A stretch of 64,000 nt of DNA from Vreelandella salicampi (lineage in GTDB: Bacteria > Pseudomonadota > Gammaproteobacteria > Pseudomonadales > Halomonadaceae), in the NCBI RefSeq assembly GCF_013415105.1, contig NZ_JACCDF010000005.1:1-64000 (forward strand). Direction: 5' to 3'. Positions 18,289 to 28,796 of this stretch are shown here, piece by piece; position 1 is the stretch's first letter; each line of letters starts with the position of its first letter. The notes below the pieces were generated by a model, which worked only from the letters and a program-made list of their open reading frames with translations, was not told the DNA's origin and ran no database searches. The translations under genes and the position numbers were made by a program.

Positions 18289-20301
18289 CTAAAAGCGGGC
18301 AAAGTTGCCCAGGTGACTTTCAGCCCACTCGCGCACCTCGGGATAAGCACGCTGTTCAAACACCGCGAAGCCGTTCAGGCTGCGAGCTTTAAGCGGGGTA
18401 AACACCGGCATGGTCAAGCCGCATAGAAAGTGCGCCAGCCGCTGGGCATTGGGCGGCTGGCCGAGCTGTTCGGTGTGGCGCTCGATGAGCGGCGTGGCGT
18501 AACGCTGGAAATCGGCCGCCGTGAGCGATGGCTCGGGCGGTGCTTCCGGCAACCGCACGGGGCGGCCGTAGCACACTGAGCAGTGCCCGCAGCAACCCTG
18601 CGCGGCATTGGATGGTGTATCAAAGGTGCTGTCACCAAAGTACTCGGCTAGTCTTCTGGTCAAGCAGTCCTCTGACTCAAACAGCGCCAGCATGGCGTGC
18701 AGCCGCTGGATCTCGGCGCGCTCTCGGGTGAGACAGTCGTTATACAGCTGGCTCGCCAGCGTCTCAAGGGGGAAATCAGGCTGACAAACCTCGTACACGT
18801 CGGTCATCCGCTTGCCTTCCAGGGTCAGCCAGCCTTTATCCTGAAAGTACTCAAGGGCGGTAATGATGCGAGCGCGGGAGGCGTCGATCTGTTGCGCCTG
18901 GCCTGCCTGGTGCAGGCGGTCAAAATCCACCGTGCCCCAGGTGCGGGCGATAGGTATGTTGTCGACGACCAGGCGCACAAAGGCCGACCGCTCGCCTTGA
19001 AAGCGACTCACCAGGGCATCCGGCTCGATGTGGTAGCGCAGCCGATACTCGGCCAGAAACGCAAAGCGCGGCGCAATCACGCCGTGCATTTCCAGCCGCA
19101 CCAGCAGCGTTTTCAACGGCAGCAGACGAATATTGGTCTCCCTGGAAAGCGTAAAAAGCAGCACTTCCCACTGGCGATCCGGCGCTTGGCCTGCCGTCGC
19201 GACCTCTTCCAACAGGCGATAGATGCCCGCGTATTCAAGGGTATCGCCGTACACGAAGTTTTCCAGCACCCGCAGGCCATCCCGCCCGGCCAGGGTCAGG
19301 CAGGTGGAAGGCAGGCCGTCGCGCCCCGCCCGACCAATCTCCTGGCTGTAGTTCTCGATGGATTTGGGCAGGTCATAGTGCACCACGTTACGGATATCGC
19401 CCTTATCGATGCCCATGCCAAAGGCGATGGTGGCCACGATGCAGGGCGATTCGCCGCTCATAAACTGGTGCTGAATCTCGTCACGCCGGGTTGAATCTAA
19501 CCCCGCATGGTACGCCTGGGCAGCAATACCTTGGGCCGCTAGCGCATTGGCTACCTGCTCGGCGGTTTGTTGCAGGGTCACGTAGATAATCGTCGGCGCT
19601 TCGCTACCCGGCTGCATTTGTGGTTTCAGCCAATCAATCAGCTGCTGCTGGCGGTCTTCCATGGCGGGCGACACCAGCAGCTCAAGATTGGCCCGGTAAA
19701 AGCCGGTGGTAATGACGTTCTCCGGCGCGATGGCAAACTTCTCGCCCATATCGTCAATCACCGCGGGCGTTGCCGTGGCGGTGAGCAGTAGTACCTGGGG
19801 AATATGAAACTCGCGCTGGTAGTCCGGCAGCTTGAGGTAATCGGGGCGGAAGTTATGCCCCCACTCTGAGAGGCAGTGGGCTTCGTCGACCACCAGCAGC
19901 GAGATGGCCACCTGACGGAGAAAATGCCGGAAGCGCTCGTTCTTGAGTCGCTCCACCGAGACCATAAGGATTTTCAGCTCGCCGCTCTTGGCGCTCTCCA
20001 TCACCTCACGGGTCGTCTCGCGGTCCTGGGTGGAATCGATACTCGCCGCAGCGACACCGTGGCGAGCCAGAAACGCCAGTTGATCTTGCATTAGCGCCAA
20101 GAGCGGCGACACCACCAGGGTTAAATGCGGCAGGTGCAGCGCTGGAAGCTGATAACACAAGGATTTCCCCGCGCCGGTAGCAAAAATCGCCGCCGTGGAG
20201 TGCCCCTCCAGCACTCGAGATACCACCGCCTGCTGGCCGCCACGAAAGTCATCAAAACCAAACACGGCTTTAAGCGTTTGCTGCGGTGAGACGGGGGGCA
20301 T
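18289..20301 (-). CDS. recQ: RecQ-type ATP-dependent DNA helicase
   Basis: A 3'-5' superfamily 2 helicase for DNA repair, 670 residues. Walker A lies in FATGAGKSLCYQLP, and the DEAH box in VVDEAHCLSEWGHNFRPDY, which is the RecQ form. TIAFGMGIDKGDIRNVVHYDLP and SQEIGRAGRDG are motifs V and VI. The zinc-binding cysteines are in CLTRR and CCGHCSVC. No C-terminal HRDC domain is recognisable; the last 100 residues are a different helical region. The ATG at 20301 has AGGAG upstream. It converges with the COG0523 gene, with 7 bases between stops and no room for a separate terminator. Confidence 0.93.
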   Translation of the reverse strand: MPPVSPQQTLKAVFGFDDFRGGQQAVVSRVLEGHSTAAIFATGAGKSLCYQLPALHLPHLTLVVSPLLALMQDQLAFLARHGVAAASIDSTQDRETTREVMESAKSGELKILMVSVERLKNERFRHFLRQVAISLLVVDEAHCLSEWGHNFRPDYLKLPDYQREFHIPQVLLLTATATPAVIDDMGEKFAIAPENVITTGFYRANLELLVSPAMEDRQQQLIDWLKPQMQPGSEAPTIIYVTLQQTAEQVANALAAQGIAAQAYHAGLDSTRRDEIQHQFMSGESPCIVATIAFGMGIDKGDIRNVVHYDLPKSIENYSQEIGRAGRDGLPSTCLTLAGRDGLRVLENFVYGDTLEYAGIYRLLEEVATAGQAPDRQWEVLLFTLSRETNIRLLPLKTLLVRLEMHGVIAPRFAFLAEYRLRYHIEPDALVSRFQGERSAFVRLVVDNIPIARTWGTVDFDRLHQAGQAQQIDASRARIITALEYFQDKGWLTLEGKRMTDVYEVCQPDFPLETLASQLYNDCLTRERAEIQRLHAMLALFESEDCLTRRLAEYFGDSTFDTPSNAAQGCCGHCSVCYGRPVRLPEAPPEPSLTAADFQRYATPLIERHTEQLGQPPNAQRLAHFLCGLTMPVFTPLKARSLNGFAVFEQRAYPEVREWAESHLGNFARF

Positions 20302-20505
20302 GGGCACTCCTGAAATGGGATAAATGACGTAGAAGGAGCAACAACCTAACGCGTTCGCAGCATTTTCTCCAACGCGTTGGGTTAAAGTCGCAACGACAGA
20401 GTTCAATGAAGCAGATGTTGAAAAACTTCTTGTCTTGAACGCTTTCTGAGCGTATGACTAAATCCATACTCCCTGATAACTTTTTACTGAAAACAACGAG
20501 CCGCC

Positions 20506-21498
20506 ATGGCCTTTTTTTCATTTTCTACCAATGATTTTGCGCCGAGTGATCGCCTTGAAGCCGCCCAAGAAATCTATAGCACAATGGCACAAGTGCGACT
20601 CCACTCGGCAAAAAAGCAGACGCCACACGTGGAAACACGCATTAGGCTGCTGCCTGGGGTGTCGATTGCCAATGTAACGGCTTCCTCATTAAGTGCGTCG
20701 CGCAAATCGCCTCAAGTGGCCGATGGTAACGACGACATTACCTTCTTGATTCACCCCGGTGGCCAGGGCGGTTGGCTTTCTCACCTACAAGCCCACGATT
20801 CGCTAGCCTGCACGCCAGGCCGTGCCCGCATTGTGCTCAACCATCAATCAGGCAGCGTTGATTTTCACGGCGAGCAAGTCAATTTTGTTAGCATCGCGTT
20901 TGACCGTGTCCAGCTCGCGCCGTTGATTCGCAACCTGGATCACCTGCCCAATCAGTTGCTGCCACCGGGCGAGCCACTTCAGCATCTTACCCGTATCGCC
21001 TTAGAACTCACGCAATCCCACAATACCGTTGAGGCAGCATTCACTGAACAGCTAAAAGGCCAGCTGTTCGACCTGGCCTGTCTTGCGTTAGGCGCTACTC
21101 CTGATGCTGCTGTCCGCTCTCAGCGTGGCGGCCTGCGAGAGGCTCGCTTGAAAGCCATTAAAGCTGACATTAAGTATAACGCGCGCACTTCACTATGCTT
21201 GGAGGATCTAGCGATACGGCACGGCGTATCGCCTAGCTATATCCGGGCGCTATTTAATAGCGAAGGCACGTCATTTACCGACTATTTGCTTGAGCAACGG
21301 CTGCAGCTTGCGTTTGACGCTCTGACCAACTGCCACGCACCGCCACGCCCCATTAGTGATATCGCTTTTAGTACCGGTTTCAACCATCTCTCCTGGTTTT
21401 ATCGCGCTTTCAAAAACCGTTTTGGAGTTCCTCCAGGAGAAGCGCGCGATATAACCCTCGTTCCCGACGATAACGATCACTTACCCCCAAAAAAATAA
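20506..21498 (+). CDS. AraC-family transcriptional regulator
   Basis: A 330-residue protein with an AraC_binding_2-like N-terminal half (FLIHPGGQGGWLSHL, VDFHGEQVNFVSIAFDR) and a C-terminal AraC DNA-binding domain with two helix-turn-helix units (LEDLAIRHGVSPSYIRALFNSEGTSF and ISDIAFSTGFNHLSWFYRAFKNRFGVPPGEAR). The ligand is unknown. It is divergent from recQ and lies 90 bases upstream of the two-partner secretion genes on the same strand, so control of that locus is possible but unproven. Confidence 0.88.
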   Translation: MAFFSFSTNDFAPSDRLEAAQEIYSTMAQVRLHSAKKQTPHVETRIRLLPGVSIANVTASSLSASRKSPQVADGNDDITFLIHPGGQGGWLSHLQAHDSLACTPGRARIVLNHQSGSVDFHGEQVNFVSIAFDRVQLAPLIRNLDHLPNQLLPPGEPLQHLTRIALELTQSHNTVEAAFTEQLKGQLFDLACLALGATPDAAVRSQRGGLREARLKAIKADIKYNARTSLCLEDLAIRHGVSPSYIRALFNSEGTSFTDYLLEQRLQLAFDALTNCHAPPRPISDIAFSTGFNHLSWFYRAFKNRFGVPPGEARDITLVPDDNDHLPPKK

Positions 21499-21588
21499 AT
21501 TTTCCCACGCAGTGTAACGCTGAGTGGAAGACCCTCCCTTTGCCAACGCGTAGGCTAAAAGAAAACCGTTACGCGCAAGGGGCAACCC

Positions 21589-24500
21589 ATGAACCGAATC
21601 TATCGCACCGTTTGGAACGCGGCCAAAAACCAGTGGCAGGTCGCACCCGAAACCGTTAAACGCCAGGGCAAAACCACCGCCCAACGCAAAGGCACCGTCG
21701 GCACGGTGGCCGCTTTGGCCACCGGCAGCCTGTTGCTTTTCCCGCTAAGCGCCTTCGCCAGCGGCCTACCCTCGGGCGGTGAGATACGCGCCGGCAGTGG
21801 CAATATCGAGCAGTCCGGCAACACCATGCGGATCAACCAGAGCACAGATCGCATGGCCATCGACTGGGATAATTTCTCGGTAGAAGAAGGCCATCGCGTT
21901 GAGTTCAACCAGCCCGGTCGCGACAGTGCGGCGCTTAACCGCGTCACCGGCGATCAGCTCTCGCAGATTCGCGGCGCGATTAACGCCAACGGCCAGGTGT
22001 TCCTGGTCAACCCCAACGGCATTGTGTTTGGCGATACCGCCCAGGTCGATGTGGGCGGCCTGGTTGCTTCGACACTGGATATTAGCCCGGAAGACTTTAT
22101 GGCCGGGGAGTTCACCTTTGAAGGCAACAGCAGCAGCGCGATTGTTAACCAGGGCAATATTCGCGCCGCAGATGAGGGCTATGTCGCCCTGATCGCCGCC
22201 GAGATCATCAACCAGGGCAGCATCAATACCCCTCGTGGCGATACGCTAATGGGCGCAGGCAGCCGCGTGCGGTTGGACATGGGCGGCCCGATCAAGATCG
22301 AGGTCGAGGAAGCCCTACTGGAGACCTATATCGAACAAGGTGGTGCGATTAAGGCCGACGGCGGCCGCGTATACCTCACCGCCAAAGCCGCTGGCGACCT
22401 CGCCGCCAGCGTGATCAACCACACCGGTGTGACCCAGGCCCAGACCCTCGCCGAAAACGAGCAGGGTGAAATCTGGCTGATGGGGGATATGGAAAACGGC
22501 GAAACCCGGGTGGCTGGCACGCTGGATGCATCAGCACCGGAAGGCGGTGACGGTGGTTTTATTGAAACCAGTGCGGCGAAAGTCAGCATTATGGATGAAG
22601 CGGCGGTGACCACTCGGGCCGTCCAGGGTGAAGCTGGCGAGTGGTTAATCGACCCCTATGATTTCACCATTGCTGACAGCGGCGGTGACCTATCCGGTTC
22701 AGCGCTTTCCACTGCGCTGGGGAATAGTGATGTCAAAATCGAAACCACCGACTCACAGGTTAATTGCACTAACGTAACCTGCGGCAACGGTGACGACAGC
22801 GGCAACGGCGATATTTTCGTTAACGACGAGGTGAATTGGAGCAGCGGTAACCAACTGACCCTTAATGCCTATCGCAATATCGAGATCAATGAAGAAATGG
22901 ATGCCAGTGCAGGCAATGGCGGCAAGCTGGCGCTGGAGTACGGCCAGGGCGGCGGTAGCGGTGACTATCGCATCAATGCCCCGGTCAACCTGCAAGCGGG
23001 GAAGAATTTCTCAACGCAGTTGGGCAGCACAGGCGATGTGCTGGAATTCACTGTCATCACCGAGCTGGGGGAAGAGTCCGGCTACGAGGCAGGCACCCTG
23101 CAAGCCATGCACGATGATAAAGGTGGAAACTACGCGCTGGGCGCGGATATTGATGCTTCAGCAACCGCGACGTGGAATCCGAACGGTACAGATGCCAACG
23201 GTAATTCAATCTACGAGGGTTGGGATCCGCTTGGGGATCATAATGTCATTAATGGCCTTTCTGGCAGCTTTGACGGTCTTGGTCATACCATCAGCGATCT
23301 GACTATTCATCGGCCAAATGAATACGGTGTTGGGCTGTTTGGCTCTGCTCTTAGTGATAGCACAATCGCCAATGTCGGTCTGGTGGGCGGCAGCGTTCAA
23401 GGGGAATACCTTGTTGGCGGAGTGGCGGGCGCAAGCTATGGCAATATTATTAATGCTTACGCCACGATTGATGTAAAAGGTCAAACCCGTGTCGGTGGGT
23501 TGGTTGGCTCAAACTTAGGCGATATTACCAAGGCGTATGCTGGAGGCGAGGTAACGGCAACAGGTGCTTATGTCGGCGGATTGGCCGGCTCAAACAGTCG
23601 CAATATTGCCAGAGCTTATGCTTCAGGCAAGGTAACCGGTGATTACTGGGTTGGTGGCCTGGTGGGTTATAACGATGCTGGTAATATCTCCAATACCTAC
23701 GCTACGGGCAATGTGGAAGGAACCCGTGGCGACTCTGGTGGGCTAGTGGGGGAAGTACAATTTGGTGTTGTCTCTCATTCCTACGCCACTGGTAGTGTAA
23801 ACGGCGGCAGCGATGTCGGCGGCTTGATAGGTCGCAATAATAGCCCTAATGACGCTTCAGACAGCTATTACGCCACCACTGATGCGGATGGTAATGCGAT
23901 TAACTCAACCAATAGCTCCGGTGAAGGCACGAGTCTCACCCGTCTCGAACTGATGAACCCGGCGGACGTCAGTGAACTTAGTGCGCCGACATGGTCGTTT
24001 GCCACCGATGCGGATGTGGCCGGTTACCAAGTCAGCTTGCCTTATCTGAAAGACGTCACTCGCCCAGAGGACATCCAGAAAGCCACTTTGTTTGAAGCAG
24101 GGCACGGTTCTCAAGCTGCCCCGTTTACCCTCACCAACTGGCAACAGTTGCAAAACATTAACTTCAACACCGATGTGCTGACGAATAATAATTATTATGC
24201 CCTAGAGAATTCCCTGGATAGCACCACCAATGGGTATAACCAACTGGCGAGCACCAACGCGAATGATGGCAAGGGCTGGGATCCGCTAGGGGATAGCTCT
24301 AAGAATTTCAATGGTTCGTTTAACGGCCTTGGCTACACTATTCGCGATCTGACCATCAACCGACAGAATGAGAGTCATGTTGGCCTGTTTGGACGGACAC
24401 AAACAGGTAGCAGTATTTCCAATATCGGTGTGGTAGGCGGTAACGTTGTAGGCGATAGAAATGTTGGCGGAATTGCGGGTTCTAGTGAAAGCGTTATTAA

Positions 24501-26043
24501 TAACGCTTTCGCAGCGATCAATGTAACGGGTCAAGGCGATGTCGGAGGGTTAGTTGGCTATAACTACAATGAAATTACCAAGGCTTATGCTACGGGCAAG
24601 GTAACCGCTACTAGAAGCAATGCTGGCGGGTTGGTTGGTTGGAACAACAAACCGATTGCCAATGCTTATGCTACAGGTAAGGTCACGGGCGACTCTAGTG
24701 TTGGCGGGTTGGTAGGCTTAAACACTGATGCCGAGATCACTAATACTTACGCTACGGGCAATGTGGAGGCGGCCAGTGCGATCAGGGGCTATGCCGGTGG
24801 GCTAGTGGGTTTTAATGAGAGTCCTGGTGCCGTGGTGTCTGATTCCTACGCCACTGGCAGTGTAACTGGCAGCGATGTTGGCGGTCTAATCGGTCTCGAT
24901 TTTAATAGCCAGAATGGCGCTGCCGGCAGCTACTACGCCATTACTGATGCGGATGGTAATGCGATTAACTCAACCAATGACTCCGGTAAAGGCATAGGCC
25001 TCACCCGTATTGAGCTGACCAAACTCAGCACCTTCAGTGCCTGGGGAAGCGATATCGACGACCAGGGAGGCACCGATGCAACCTGGCGAATTTATGACGG
25101 CCAGACCACACCGCTGCTGCGTAGCTTTCTCACGCCGGTGACCATTACGCCTTCCGTTTCGGATAAAACCTACGATGGTAGTGTCGCCAGTAGCTCCTCC
25201 GCCACTTATAACACGAACGTAAGCGGTGCGGCGCAGGCTCTGAAAGGCAGTCTCGCGTATACAACGGATGCCGCAGATGCGGGCACCTATCGCACCAATG
25301 ATAGCAGCCTGACGTTGTCTGGCCTCTACTCCGACCAGCAGGGCTTCGATATCAGCTACGGTGGCGAGCTGACCATCGATCCGCGTCCAGTCACCGTTAC
25401 CGCCGATGATAAGCAGAAAACCCAAGGCGACGTCGACCCTACGCTAACCTACCAAACTGGTTGCGGCACCCTGACCGAGGATTGCGGCTTGGTGACGGAT
25501 GAAAGCCTGTCGGGAGATTTGACCCGTGAAATGGGTGAAAGCGTCGCTAGCTACGCTATCGAGCAAGGCACGGTGAATGACACCGAAAATCCCAACTACT
25601 CCATTTCCTTCGAGCCGGGCGAGCTGGTGATAGCCGCTGTCCCACCACCGCCGCCGCCTGCACCAACGCCAGAGGAACCCGAGCCGGAACCACAACCGGA
25701 ACCACAACCGGAACCACAACCGGAACCACAACCGGAACCCGAACCCGAACCCGAACCCGAACCCGAACCACAGCCAACACCGGTTCCAACACCGCAGCCA
25801 GAACCCGAACCCCAGCCAGAGCCGCAGCCGGAACCACAGCCTGAGACTCAGCTGGACACAGCCAACAATGTCGCTTCCGTCATCAACCAGACGTTGCAGG
25901 CGGCCACATCAAACGATGGTGAGCCGCGCTTTAGTGTTCAAAACACTGAGATACCTAGCACACAAACATTACCTGGCGGCATCAGAATTGAAGATGGTGG
26001 TATCAATACCAACCAGGATAACGACGCGGAGGGAGATGACTAA
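21589..26043 (+). CDS. Two-partner secretion exoprotein (TpsA, HMW1/FHA-like)
   Basis: A large secreted adhesin-like protein of 1484 residues. Residues 1-25 match the extended signal peptide region ([16 protein letters not shown]), with a hydrophobic core and a likely cut after AFA57. The TPS secretion domain (about 60-300) includes [15 protein letters not shown] and NPNGIVFG near 141. Two blocks of GLUG-type repeats ([14 protein letters not shown]) cover about 544-783 and 896-1145 and are duplicates of each other. MBG/YDG-like beta domains follow (1185-1345), then a Pro-Glu-Gln repeat (1352-1422) and a short acidic tail. Its stop overlaps the start of the partner transporter (TAATG). Confidence 0.93.
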   Translation: MNRIYRTVWNAAKNQWQVAPETVKRQGKTTAQRKGTVGTVAALATGSLLLFPLSAFASGLPSGGEIRAGSGNIEQSGNTMRINQSTDRMAIDWDNFSVEEGHRVEFNQPGRDSAALNRVTGDQLSQIRGAINANGQVFLVNPNGIVFGDTAQVDVGGLVASTLDISPEDFMAGEFTFEGNSSSAIVNQGNIRAADEGYVALIAAEIINQGSINTPRGDTLMGAGSRVRLDMGGPIKIEVEEALLETYIEQGGAIKADGGRVYLTAKAAGDLAASVINHTGVTQAQTLAENEQGEIWLMGDMENGETRVAGTLDASAPEGGDGGFIETSAAKVSIMDEAAVTTRAVQGEAGEWLIDPYDFTIADSGGDLSGSALSTALGNSDVKIETTDSQVNCTNVTCGNGDDSGNGDIFVNDEVNWSSGNQLTLNAYRNIEINEEMDASAGNGGKLALEYGQGGGSGDYRINAPVNLQAGKNFSTQLGSTGDVLEFTVITELGEESGYEAGTLQAMHDDKGGNYALGADIDASATATWNPNGTDANGNSIYEGWDPLGDHNVINGLSGSFDGLGHTISDLTIHRPNEYGVGLFGSALSDSTIANVGLVGGSVQGEYLVGGVAGASYGNIINAYATIDVKGQTRVGGLVGSNLGDITKAYAGGEVTATGAYVGGLAGSNSRNIARAYASGKVTGDYWVGGLVGYNDAGNISNTYATGNVEGTRGDSGGLVGEVQFGVVSHSYATGSVNGGSDVGGLIGRNNSPNDASDSYYATTDADGNAINSTNSSGEGTSLTRLELMNPADVSELSAPTWSFATDADVAGYQVSLPYLKDVTRPEDIQKATLFEAGHGSQAAPFTLTNWQQLQNINFNTDVLTNNNYYALENSLDSTTNGYNQLASTNANDGKGWDPLGDSSKNFNGSFNGLGYTIRDLTINRQNESHVGLFGRTQTGSSISNIGVVGGNVVGDRNVGGIAGSSESVINNAFAAINVTGQGDVGGLVGYNYNEITKAYATGKVTATRSNAGGLVGWNNKPIANAYATGKVTGDSSVGGLVGLNTDAEITNTYATGNVEAASAIRGYAGGLVGFNESPGAVVSDSYATGSVTGSDVGGLIGLDFNSQNGAAGSYYAITDADGNAINSTNDSGKGIGLTRIELTKLSTFSAWGSDIDDQGGTDATWRIYDGQTTPLLRSFLTPVTITPSVSDKTYDGSVASSSSATYNTNVSGAAQALKGSLAYTTDAADAGTYRTNDSSLTLSGLYSDQQGFDISYGGELTIDPRPVTVTADDKQKTQGDVDPTLTYQTGCGTLTEDCGLVTDESLSGDLTREMGESVASYAIEQGTVNDTENPNYSISFEPGELVIAAVPPPPPPAPTPEEPEPEPQPEPQPEPQPEPQPEPEPEPEPEPEPQPTPVPTPQPEPEPQPEPQPEPQPETQLDTANNVASVINQTLQAATSNDGEPRFSVQNTEIPSTQTLPGGIRIEDGGINTNQDNDAEGDD
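25678..25850 (+). repeat. In-frame Pro-Glu/Pro-Gln tandem repeat in tpsA
   Basis: Short units of 6 and 12 bases (GAACCC, and GAACCACAACCG) repeat in tandem, encoding PEPQPE and PEPE strings, interrupted once by [10 protein letters not shown]. All units are multiples of three, so slippage would change linker length and not the frame. The minus-strand frames across it are artefacts of the repeat. Confidence 0.9.
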
Positions 26044-27668
26044 TGCGCTATATACCACTTACCAAGTCTTCGCAAGCCATGATGACGGTATGTTTTTTAA
26101 GTACCTTTTCCACCGTAGGTTACGCGCAAACCGCGCCGGATGCCGGGCGGCTGCTTCAAGATACGCTACCTGAACGTGACTATCAGCCTCGTGAGTCATC
26201 GGTTGAACTCCACCTTCAGGGGGCTCCGCTCACGCAAAGCGATGCAGAGAGTCAAGCAGTGCGTATCAACGACATCACGCTCAACGGCAATACCGTCTTT
26301 GATGATAAAACGCTGTTAAACCAATTAACGAATTTCATGGCTCAAGACCATGACATGGCAGGCTTGCAGAACCTCAGCAATCGCATCAGCCGTTTCTATC
26401 GCGACAACGGCTACCCGTTTGCCCAGGCGTTTCTTCCCAAGCAGGATGTCAGCCAGGGCATACTGAAGATCCGGATTATCGAAGGCCGTTATGGCGACGT
26501 TTCAGTCAGCAGCGATGATTCTTCTCTAGAAGAGAGCGTCACGCCTTACCTTTCCGCTTTGCGCCCCGGCGAGGTGATCCAGGGCGATAAGCTAGAGCGC
26601 ACCGCGCTGCTACTGGGCGATTTGCCGGGGATCGCCGTGACCCCGGTGATGCAGCCGGGCGATGAGACCGGCACGGGGGATTTCGTGGCGGAGGTCGAAC
26701 CCACACAGCGCGTTCAAGGCTATGTCGGGGTAGATAACCATGGCAGCCATTCCTCCGGCAGAGGACGCGCAACGCTGGGCGTGCAAGCCAACCGCGTTTT
26801 AAAAGTCGGTGACGAACTCAGCGCCACCGCCCTCTACTCGGAAGAGGATTTATGGCTGGGCCGCGTGGCCTACTCACTGCCCATGGGCTACCAAGGCTTA
26901 CGCGGTGACGTGTCGTATGCACGCACTGAGTATGATTTACGCGCGCCGTTTAACGGCTTTACCGGCACGGCGGATACCACGCGTCTCGGGCTAAGCTACC
27001 CGCTGGTTCGTCAGCAGCAGACCAACCTAACGGCATCGGTTGGCGGCGAGTACACCGAGCTGAATGATCGTTTTCAAGGGGTGAGCTACCAGAAACGCTA
27101 CGGGCATAGCTGGCCCTTGGCGCTGCAGTTTGACCACCGCGACGCCCTCGGCCAGGGGGGCGTGACGTTTGGCGAGGCCCGGCTGCAAAGTGGCCAAATT
27201 AACCACGCGGCAAATCCCCAGGTGGACGGGGGCTATACCAAGGCCAACCTTCGCTTGTCACGCCTTCAGCGCCTTGGCCAGGGCATTTCACTCTTGCTAA
27301 GCGGTGATATGCAATGGGCCGACTCACCGCTGGATTCTTCTGAAGGTATGAGCCTGGGCGGTGCCCGTGGTGTTAGGGCTTACCCGCAAGGCGAGACCAG
27401 CGGTAGCCGCGCCTGGCTCACGCAACTGGAAGTTCGCTACCAGGCCACCGCTGAACTGGCACCTTACGTATTTTATGACCACGGCGCGCGGTTATCCTAT
27501 GCCGATGAGCCCAGTGAGACCCTAGCCGGTGGCGGCGTGGGCGTGCGCTACTCAAACGGCAATTGGACGCTTGATACCGCAGTGGCAACGCAAACGACCG
27601 GCGATGTTGCCTCGCAAGACGAGCAAAAAGACCCACGGTTCTGGTTGTCAGGGCGTTACACGTTTTAG
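26043..27668 (+). CDS. Two-partner secretion outer-membrane transporter (TpsB, FhaC/ShlB-like)
   Basis: The partner pore that exports the upstream exoprotein across the outer membrane. 541 residues: signal peptide to about residue 28 (VGYAQT), a first POTRA-like domain around 75-150 (RINDITLNGNTVFDDKTLL, FYRDNGYPFAQAFLPKQ) and a second (IRIIEGRYGDVSV). It then has a 16-strand-type barrel with the conserved region around LGGARGVRAYPQGETSGSR (the loop 6 VRGY-like motif, here VRAYP) and a C-terminal aromatic residue (RYTF). It overlaps the exoprotein gene by one base. Confidence 0.94.
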   Translation: MRYIPLTKSSQAMMTVCFLSTFSTVGYAQTAPDAGRLLQDTLPERDYQPRESSVELHLQGAPLTQSDAESQAVRINDITLNGNTVFDDKTLLNQLTNFMAQDHDMAGLQNLSNRISRFYRDNGYPFAQAFLPKQDVSQGILKIRIIEGRYGDVSVSSDDSSLEESVTPYLSALRPGEVIQGDKLERTALLLGDLPGIAVTPVMQPGDETGTGDFVAEVEPTQRVQGYVGVDNHGSHSSGRGRATLGVQANRVLKVGDELSATALYSEEDLWLGRVAYSLPMGYQGLRGDVSYARTEYDLRAPFNGFTGTADTTRLGLSYPLVRQQQTNLTASVGGEYTELNDRFQGVSYQKRYGHSWPLALQFDHRDALGQGGVTFGEARLQSGQINHAANPQVDGGYTKANLRLSRLQRLGQGISLLLSGDMQWADSPLDSSEGMSLGGARGVRAYPQGETSGSRAWLTQLEVRYQATAELAPYVFYDHGARLSYADEPSETLAGGGVGVRYSNGNWTLDTAVATQTTGDVASQDEQKDPRFWLSGRYTF

Positions 27669-27677
27669 TCGTGTAAT

Positions 27678-27896
27678 TTAAAACGCTTTCTCCAGCGCAA
27701 AACGCGGCTGGGTGTGGCCGTCTTTGATCACCGTTTCAATAAACATCTCCAGGGGACGCACCCAGAGGCCGTAGTCGCCGTAGAGGGCACGGTAAACCAC
27801 CAGCGGTTCTTCACTTTCACTATGCTGGGCGGTGCCGAGCACTTCGTAAAGGCTGCCTTTATAGTGGCGATAAATACCGGGAACGGGGGCGGTCAC
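27678..27896 (-). CDS. DUF1653 domain protein
   Basis: A 72-residue protein nearly filled by the DUF1653 domain: PGIYRHYKGSLYEVLGTAQHSE, VVYRALYGDYGLWVRPLEMF. The function is unknown. It overlaps the end of tcdA upstream by four bases, so it is the last gene of that minus-strand transcript, and converges with the TPS transporter gene with 9 bases between stops. Confidence 0.85.
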   Translation of the reverse strand: MTAPVPGIYRHYKGSLYEVLGTAQHSESEEPLVVYRALYGDYGLWVRPLEMFIETVIKDGHTQPRFALEKAF

Positions 27897-28786
27897 TTGT
27901 TTTCCTTTTGAATAGCGGGCTGATTGGCTTTTTTGGTGAGCCGTTCAAGCACCTTTGAAGCGGCGACAAAGCCAAAGGTGCCGGTCAGGAAGGTCGCCGC
28001 CCCAAAGCCCGAGGCGCAATCCAACCGCGTGGCATCACCACTGCCGGGCTTTTGCAGGCATACCTCGCCGTCGGCTCGGGGGTAAACCAACTGCTCGTCA
28101 GAGTAAACGCATTCCACTGAGAAGCGTCGCTTGGGGTTGCGGGAAAAGCCGTAATCCCGGCGTAGCCGCGAGCGCACTTTGGATAGTAGCGGATCGTGCT
28201 CGGTGCGGGTGAGATCCGCCACCTGAATACGCGTGGGATCAGTTTGCCCGCCTGCCGCGCCGGTCACGGTGATGGGAAGCTTACGCCGCTTGCACCAAGC
28301 GATCAACGCGGCCTTGGCGATCACGCTGTCGATGGCATCCACCACGTGATCGGCGTCATCGGGTATACGCTCGGCCAGGTTAGTGGGCGTGACGAAGGCG
28401 GTGTCGGCGACGATCTCGATCTCGGGGGCAATCAGGCGGCAGCGCTCGGCCAGCACCTCGACCTTGGGCTTGCCGATAGTGCCATCCAGGGCGTGGAGCT
28501 GGCGGTTAACGTTAGACACGCAGACGTCGTCCAGGTCGATCAGCGTCAATTTGCCGATGCCCGAGCGCGCCAGCGCTTCCACCGCCCAACTGCCCACCCC
28601 ACCGACACCCACCACCACCACATGGGCATGACGAAACGCATCAAAGGCACGCTGGCCGTAAAGGCGACGAATCCCACCAAAGCGTAGGTCATAATCACTA
28701 GAAACATTTTCACTAGAAACATTGCCGCTAGAAACTGAGCCTGCAGAGGCCGCTGCAGGCAGTGTTGATGGCTCGTTCAATAACAT
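27893..28786 (-). CDS. tcdA: tRNA threonylcarbamoyladenosine dehydratase
   Basis: An E1-like (ThiF-fold) enzyme that cyclises t6A to ct6A at position 37 of tRNAs, using ATP. The ATP-binding VVVGVGGVGSWAVEALARSGIG lies around residues 55-75. The DLDDVCVSNVNRQ block, CKRRKLPITVTGAAGG and the C-terminal transmembrane-like segment follow. The first 30 residues are an added serine-rich stretch made of three 5-residue units (VSSGN, VSSEN, VSSDY) that is not part of the fold; the true start could be further inside. It stands 10 bases after truC. Confidence 0.9.
   Translation of the reverse strand: MLLNEPSTLPAAASAGSVSSGNVSSENVSSDYDLRFGGIRRLYGQRAFDAFRHAHVVVVGVGGVGSWAVEALARSGIGKLTLIDLDDVCVSNVNRQLHALDGTIGKPKVEVLAERCRLIAPEIEIVADTAFVTPTNLAERIPDDADHVVDAIDSVIAKAALIAWCKRRKLPITVTGAAGGQTDPTRIQVADLTRTEHDPLLSKVRSRLRRDYGFSRNPKRRFSVECVYSDEQLVYPRADGEVCLQKPGSGDATRLDCASGFGAATFLTGTFGFVAASKVLERLTKKANQPAIQKENK
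28691..28735 (-). repeat. Three 15-base tandem repeats at the start of tcdA
   Basis: Units at 28691-28705, 28706-28720 and 28721-28735 share CTAGAAAC at the plus-strand end and encode VSSxN/Y units. They are in frame, so copy-number change would lengthen or shorten the N terminus only. Confidence 0.85.
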
Positions 28787-28796
28787 AGAAACGGAC

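Noticed and set aside
25444..25837. Two long minus-strand frames across the tpsA repeat, rich in Val/Arg or Trp/Phe/Arg
   Set aside because: They arise because the Pro-Glu-Gln codon repeat is stop-free on the other strand; no ribosome-binding site and no domain.
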